A DNA stretch of 64,000 bases, taken from NCBI RefSeq assembly GCF_900109375.1, contig NZ_FOAB01000007.1, positions 310,001 to 374,000 of the forward strand, read 5' to 3'. The notes under the pieces were generated by a model that saw nothing but the letters and a program-made list of their open reading frames with translations, had not been told where the DNA came from and ran no database searches. Source of the DNA: Aquimarina amphilecti (GTDB lineage Bacteria; Bacteroidota; Bacteroidia; Flavobacteriales; Flavobacteriaceae). How positions within the stretch are numbered: position 1 is the stretch's first letter; every line of letters begins with the position of its first letter. Of the stretch, positions 63,243 to 64,000 are shown piece after piece. Position numbers and translations under genes: made by a program.

Positions 63243-64000
63243 TTAAATTATTTCTGCAACTACGAATGTACTGCCTCCAACATAAATCAAATCTTCTGTG
63301 TTAGCTTCCTCTAAAGCAGCTTTATAGGCTAACAAAACAGAATTATAACAGCTTCCTTTTAAACCAAATTGCAATCCTTCTTTTTGTAATATTTCTGCTT
63401 TCAAGCCTCTTCCTATTTCAGGTTTTGCAAAATAATAGGTAGCATTTATCGGAAATAAAGGTAAGATACTCTGTAAATCTTTATCATTTACAACACCCAA
63501 AACAACGTGTAGTCCCTCATATCTTTCATCAGACAACTGTTTCATTACACATACTAACCCATCTTCATTATGAGCTGTATCACATATAACTTTGGGATTT
63601 TCTCCTAATATCTGCCATCTACCTAATAAACTAGTGTTTTTCACAACATTTGCTAATCCTAACTCCAAACTCTTATCACTAAAACTCCATCCTTTTTCTT
63701 TTAGAATAAGAACAGTCTGCAACACTGTTTTCATATTTTCTTGCTGATACCTTCCTTTTAGATCTGTACTAAAACTAATATCATCATAATCTGAAGCAAA
63801 ATAAATATCACTTTTGTTCTCTAATGCCTTTTCTAAAAATACTTTTTTAGTTTCTACAGTTGTTCTACCCACAACAACTGGTATATTATGTTTAATAATA
63901 CCTGCCTTTTCTCTTGCTATATCTTCTAATGTATTCCCTAAAAATTGAGTATGATCCAACCCTATATTAGTAATAACAGAAACCTCTGGTTTAATAATAT
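63243..64000 (-). CDS. folC: Dihydrofolate / folylpolyglutamate synthase, partial
   Basis: C-terminal part of a Mur-ligase-fold enzyme, continuing past the window edge. Readable from NIGLDHTQFLGNTLEDIAREKAGIIK, with VICDTAHNEDGL and VLGVVNDKD in the C-terminal domain. Adds glutamate to folates; the N-terminal ATP loop is outside the window. Confidence 0.93.
   Translation of the reverse strand, partial: IIKPEVSVITNIGLDHTQFLGNTLEDIAREKAGIIKHNIPVVVGRTTVETKKVFLEKALENKSDIYFASDYDDISFSTDLKGRYQQENMKTVLQTVLILKEKGWSFSDKSLELGLANVVKNTSLLGRWQILGENPKVICDTAHNEDGLVCVMKQLSDERYEGLHVVLGVVNDKDLQSILPLFPINATYYFAKPEIGRGLKAEILQKEGLQFGLKGSCYNSVLLAYKAALEEANTEDLIYVGGSTFVVAEII

Noticed and set aside
1..64000. CRISPR arrays, insertion sequences, toxin-antitoxin or phage clusters
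   Set aside because: No repeat-spacer pattern, transposase or phage structural gene was seen on reading both strands; the XRE gene alone is not enough to call a prophage.

Overview
The window looks like a chromosomal segment of a marine member of the Flavobacteriaceae (Bacteroidota), probably close to Aquimarina. This rests on the AT-rich sequence, the type IX secretion genes (porU, porV, gldJ), a T9SS type A sorting domain, PafA-type phosphatase, PL6 alginate lyases, flavobacterial-type lipoproteins and Bacteroidota-type promoters (TAnnTTTG). No rRNA, insertion sequence, integrase or CRISPR array was seen. One tRNA (Val, TAC) lies near the right end, and folC is cut by the window edge.

Layout. 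0-3.5 kb: a large modular PL6 polysaccharide lyase exported by T9SS. 3.5-7.2 kb: ada with a PEP-mutase-like gene, a secreted esterase and an unknown gene. 7.5-12.7 kb: an operon encoding a TetR regulator, an ABC exporter with a degenerate ATPase domain, an HlyD adaptor and a TolC channel. 12.8-17.3 kb: small regulators, a truncated globin, then a KAS III / methyltransferase / glycosyltransferase run followed by a 49-residue double-glycine-leader peptide gene too short for standard ORF calling. 17.4-22.7 kb: a PL6 lipoprotein, then a TetR / SDR / AhpD-like unit with two matching palindromic operators, then an amine oxidase. 22.7-27.7 kb: PafA-type phosphatase, mlaEF, a degenerate Nudix lipoprotein and a membrane-bound AraC regulator. 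27.8 kb: what looks like a broken second double-glycine-leader peptide gene. 28-35.4 kb: DUF389, mannose-1-phosphate guanylyltransferase, SprT-like, VWA and DUF4349 proteins, and a two-gene unit apparently beginning at ATT.

36-46.8 kb is a compact glycan-degradation locus: CutC, GH20 hexosaminidase, GH92 alpha-mannosidase, glycosylasparaginase, FucP-like sugar transporter and GH2 beta-mannosidase. Together these fit the stepwise breakdown of high-mannose N-glycans to mannose, GlcNAc and Asn. No SusC/SusD pair is present. 46.8-52.5 kb: SDR, M28 peptidase, NudK-like hydrolase, pyruvate dehydrogenase E2 and E1-alpha, and cytidine deaminase. 52.6-59.6 kb: the type IX secretion block porV-porU, divergent from gldJ. 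The right end has murF, a cyclase-like/SRPBCC protein, MscS, tRNA-Val and folC.

Functional links: the T9SS block encodes the machinery expected to export the PL6 enzyme at the left end. The two PL6 enzymes (one secreted, one lipoprotein) would act together on alginate-like polymers. The most unusual items are the four-cysteine double-glycine-leader peptide, its apparent broken relative, and the exporter whose ATPase motifs are largely lost.
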